Assembly (NCBI GenBank): GCA_021129835.1
Contig: JAJOKM010000037.1
Coordinates: forward strand, 1 to 6,577
Direction: 5' to 3'
DNA: 6,577 nt
From: Thermodesulfovibrionales bacterium
Lineage (GTDB): Bacteria; Nitrospirota; Thermodesulfovibrionia; Thermodesulfovibrionales; Dissulfurispiraceae
Position numbers and translations under genes: made by a program. This document shows positions 4,669-6,577 of the stretch, in pieces (the first letter of the stretch is position 1; every line of letters starts with the position of its first letter). A model generated the notes under the pieces. The model did no database searches and was not told the DNA's origin. It saw only the letters and a list, made by a program, of their open reading frames with translations.

Positions 4669-5502
4669 ATGTGGGAATACACAGAAAAAGTTAAAGATTT
4701 TTTCCTCCATCCCAAAAATGTGGGAAGAATAGAAGATGCGGATGCAATAGGTGAGGTAGGCAGTCTCATATGCGGTGATGCGCTCAGACTATTTTTGAAA
4801 ATAGAGAAAGAAACCGGCGAGATAATCGATGCTAAATTCCAGACATTTGGCTGCGCAAGCGCAATCGCAAGCTCATCAGTCATTACCGAACCTGTTAAAG
4901 GCAGAACCCTCGATGAGGCATTAGAGATCACCAATCAGGATATTGCTGAATCGCTTGGAGGCCTTCTTGACGAAAAAATGCACTGCTCTGTAATGGGAAG
5001 GGAGGCGCTTGAAGCTGCAATAGCGAATTATAGAGGGGAAGCTATTGCAGTCGAAGAAAAAGGCAGACTTGTATGCAAATGCTTTGATGCCACTGAAGAA
5101 AAGATAAGAAAGGTCGCCATCGATAATTATCTCACTACAGTTGATAAAATCACAAATTTTACAAAAGCAGGTGGCGGCTGTGGCGGCTGTCGCCCTGAAA
5201 TAGAGACTATATTAAGAGACATATGGCCTTTAAGATTACCTGAAAGGCCTGCAATACCCAAAAAACTTACCAACCTACAGAAGATAACGCTTATCCAGGA
5301 GATTATCGAGACTGAGATAAGGCCAAGGCTGCAGGCAGACAACGGAGATATCGAATTGATAGACGTTGACAGAAACAATGTAATTGTAGCGCTTCGCGGC
5401 ATGTGTGCAGGTTGTCTCATGGCAGATGTCACAATAAAAGGTATTCAGGATAAGCTCAGAGAATTAATCAGTGATGATATTGTCGTGGAGGCTCAGTCAT
5501 GA
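4669..5502 (+). CDS. nifU: Fe-S cluster assembly scaffold NifU (three-domain)
   Basis: Scaffold on which [2Fe-2S] and [4Fe-4S] clusters are built from NifS-derived sulfur before transfer to target proteins. The 277-aa protein has the full Azotobacter-type layout. An IscU-like domain carries Cys35 (in CGDAL), Cys62 and Cys106. A central BFD-like [2Fe-2S] domain carries Cys136 and Cys138 (VCKCF) and Cys171 and Cys174 (GGGCGGC). A C-terminal Nfu domain (about 203-275) carries Cys246 and Cys249 in MCAGC. All nine key cysteines are present. ATG 4669 is the start because the family opens MW-Y-EKV; no Shine-Dalgarno sequence precedes it. Its TGA overlaps the nifS ATG. With no nitrogenase genes in view, it may be the general Fe-S system, as in epsilonproteobacteria, rather than a nitrogen-fixation part. 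Confidence 0.96.
   Translation: MWEYTEKVKDFFLHPKNVGRIEDADAIGEVGSLICGDALRLFLKIEKETGEIIDAKFQTFGCASAIASSSVITEPVKGRTLDEALEITNQDIAESLGGLLDEKMHCSVMGREALEAAIANYRGEAIAVEEKGRLVCKCFDATEEKIRKVAIDNYLTTVDKITNFTKAGGGCGGCRPEIETILRDIWPLRLPERPAIPKKLTNLQKITLIQEIIETEIRPRLQADNGDIELIDVDRNNVIVALRGMCAGCLMADVTIKGIQDKLRELISDDIVVEAQS
5487..5491 (+). promoter_or_regulatory. nifS Shine-Dalgarno sequence inside nifU
   Basis: GGAGG lies 7 nt before the nifS ATG at 5499, within the last codons of nifU. It supports the start whose ATG overlaps the nifU TGA as ATGA, the classic mark of translational coupling. Confidence 0.85.
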
Positions 5503-6577
5503 AGATAATATATCTTGACAATAATGCCACAACAGAGATTTCTCCAGAAGTAATCGAAGAAATGCTTCCATACCTAACGGATCTATACGGCAACCCTTCA
5601 AGCATGCATACTTTTGGAGGTCAATTGCAGAGGAAAATAGAGGAGGCAAGGGCAAAGGTTGCATCACTCATTGGCGCTGAGCCAGAAGAGATAATCTTTA
5701 CAAGCTGCGGCACTGAGAGCAATAACACAGCCCTCATGAGTGCAGTTGAGTCGTCACCTCGAAAGAAACATATTATAACTACAAGGGTTGAACACCCGGC
5801 AGTCTTAAATTTCTGCAGGCATCTTGCAAGAAAAGGTTATAGAGCAACATTCCTTTCTGTAGACCGCCAGGGACAGCTTAAAATCGATGAATTACTGAAA
5901 GTAATCGGTGGAGATACGGTTGTTGTATCTATTATGCATGCAAACAACGAGACAGGCGTTATCTTCCCGATTATGGAGATTGCAGAAATACTTAAAGAAA
6001 GAGGCATCCTGTTTCATACGGATGCTGTTCAGGCCATTGGAAAAATTCCTCTGGATGCAAAAAAACTCCCTGTTGACATGCTCACTCTTTCGGGCCACAA
6101 GCTTCATGCCCCAAAGGGTATTGGTGCGCTTTATGTAAGAAAAGGCACAAGGTTCTACCCATACATAATTGGAGGCCATCAGGAACATGGAAGAAGGGCC
6201 GGCACCGACAATGTGGCTTCAATAATAGGCCTTGGCGAAGCGTGTAAGCTGGCTGAGAAAAACCTCTGCAACGAAGCAATTTACCTGAAAAACTTGCGTG
6301 ACAGGCTTGAAAATGTACTTTTAAAATGTTGTCCCGATGTCAGGATAAACGGAGATCTAAATAACAGATTGCCGAATACTACAAACTTGAGCTTTGAATA
6401 TATTGAAGGAGAAGCCATCTTGCTCCGGCTTAATGAATATAATATATGCGCATCATCAGGCTCGGCATGCACATCAGGCTCACTCGAACCCTCTCATGTC
6501 TTAAGGGCAATGGGCATCCCTTTTTCTGCAGTGCATGGATCGATCAGATTCTCACTCAGCCGCTATAATACTGATGA
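5499..6577 (+). CDS. nifS: cysteine desulfurase NifS (3' end cut by window edge)
   Basis: PLP-dependent class V aminotransferase-fold enzyme that converts cysteine to alanine and passes the sulfur, as a persulfide, to the NifU scaffold. The visible 359 codons contain YLDNNATT (5-12), GNPSSMH (31-37), EHPAV with the PLP-stacking His99, HANNETG (147-153), HTDAVQ with Asp175 and Gln178, the PLP-binding Lys201 in SGHKLHAPKG, and GRRAGTDNVA (231-240). The active-site Cys324 lies in the flexible loop SSGSACTSGSLEPSHVL (319-335). This short loop marks the NifS/IscS group, not SufS. About 40 residues are probably missing beyond the window, judged from the family's usual length of about 400. No frameshift or internal stop is seen. 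The immediate overlap with nifU favours NifS over a solitary IscS. Confidence 0.96.
   Translation, partial: MKIIYLDNNATTEISPEVIEEMLPYLTDLYGNPSSMHTFGGQLQRKIEEARAKVASLIGAEPEEIIFTSCGTESNNTALMSAVESSPRKKHIITTRVEHPAVLNFCRHLARKGYRATFLSVDRQGQLKIDELLKVIGGDTVVVSIMHANNETGVIFPIMEIAEILKERGILFHTDAVQAIGKIPLDAKKLPVDMLTLSGHKLHAPKGIGALYVRKGTRFYPYIIGGHQEHGRRAGTDNVASIIGLGEACKLAEKNLCNEAIYLKNLRDRLENVLLKCCPDVRINGDLNNRLPNTTNLSFEYIEGEAILLRLNEYNICASSGSACTSGSLEPSHVLRAMGIPFSAVHGSIRFSLSRYNTD

Noticed and set aside
4520..4732. Plus-strand 70-codon frame spanning the tRNA
   Set aside because: It reads straight through tRNA-Thr and into nifU out of frame, so it is a chance frame.
5892..6472. Minus-strand open frames at the right end
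   Set aside because: All are antisense to the intact nifS reading frame, which carries every catalytic motif.

Overview
The window reads as an ordinary, gene-dense stretch of chromosome from an anaerobic or microaerophilic Gram-negative bacterium with moderately AT-rich DNA. The gene content points that way: [NiFe]-hydrogenase maturation genes, a nickel-pincer cofactor gene, a three-domain NifU with NifS, and a ZapB/ZapA pair. A Nitrospirota or Desulfobacterota-like lineage fits best. That is inference from gene content and protein style, and no marker here settles it.

Layout from left to right. Positions 1-104 hold a possible tail of an upstream gene and the leader of trxA. trxA (105-437) and ffh (446-1771) form a tight plus-strand pair: a thiol-disulfide reductase and the SRP GTPase. 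After a 118-bp gap comes a HyaD/HybD-type hydrogenase maturation protease (1890-2402). Its 3' end overlaps hypC, whose real start is the Met-Cys codon pair at 2366. The 190-bp gap after hypC is mostly filled by an unusual element (about 2598-2730) with nested inverted repeats and a heptanucleotide tandem array. Next are a ZapB-like coiled-coil gene (2781-3002) and zapA (3009-3284), which belong to FtsZ-ring assembly. larC lies on the minus strand (3292-4476) and converges on zapA with only 7 bp between them. A tRNA-Thr(CGU) gene (4569-4640) sits 28 bp upstream of nifU (4669-5502). nifU overlaps nifS by 4 nt (ATGA), and nifS starts at 5499 and runs off the right edge.

How the genes relate. Two themes recur. 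The first is nickel enzymes: the HyaD-like protease and HypC serve [NiFe]-hydrogenase large-subunit maturation, and LarC inserts nickel into the nickel-pincer nucleotide used by LarA-type enzymes. No hydrogenase structural gene, hypABDEF, larA, larB or larE lies in the window. The second is iron-sulfur assembly: NifS supplies sulfur and NifU is the scaffold. Without nitrogenase genes in view this pair may be the general Fe-S system of the cell.

No CRISPR array, insertion sequence, phage gene or defence system was seen. The most unusual non-coding structure is the repeat element between hypC and zapB. No convincing sigma-70 promoter or classical Rho-independent terminator was identified, and no gene-free stretch exceeds 300 bp.
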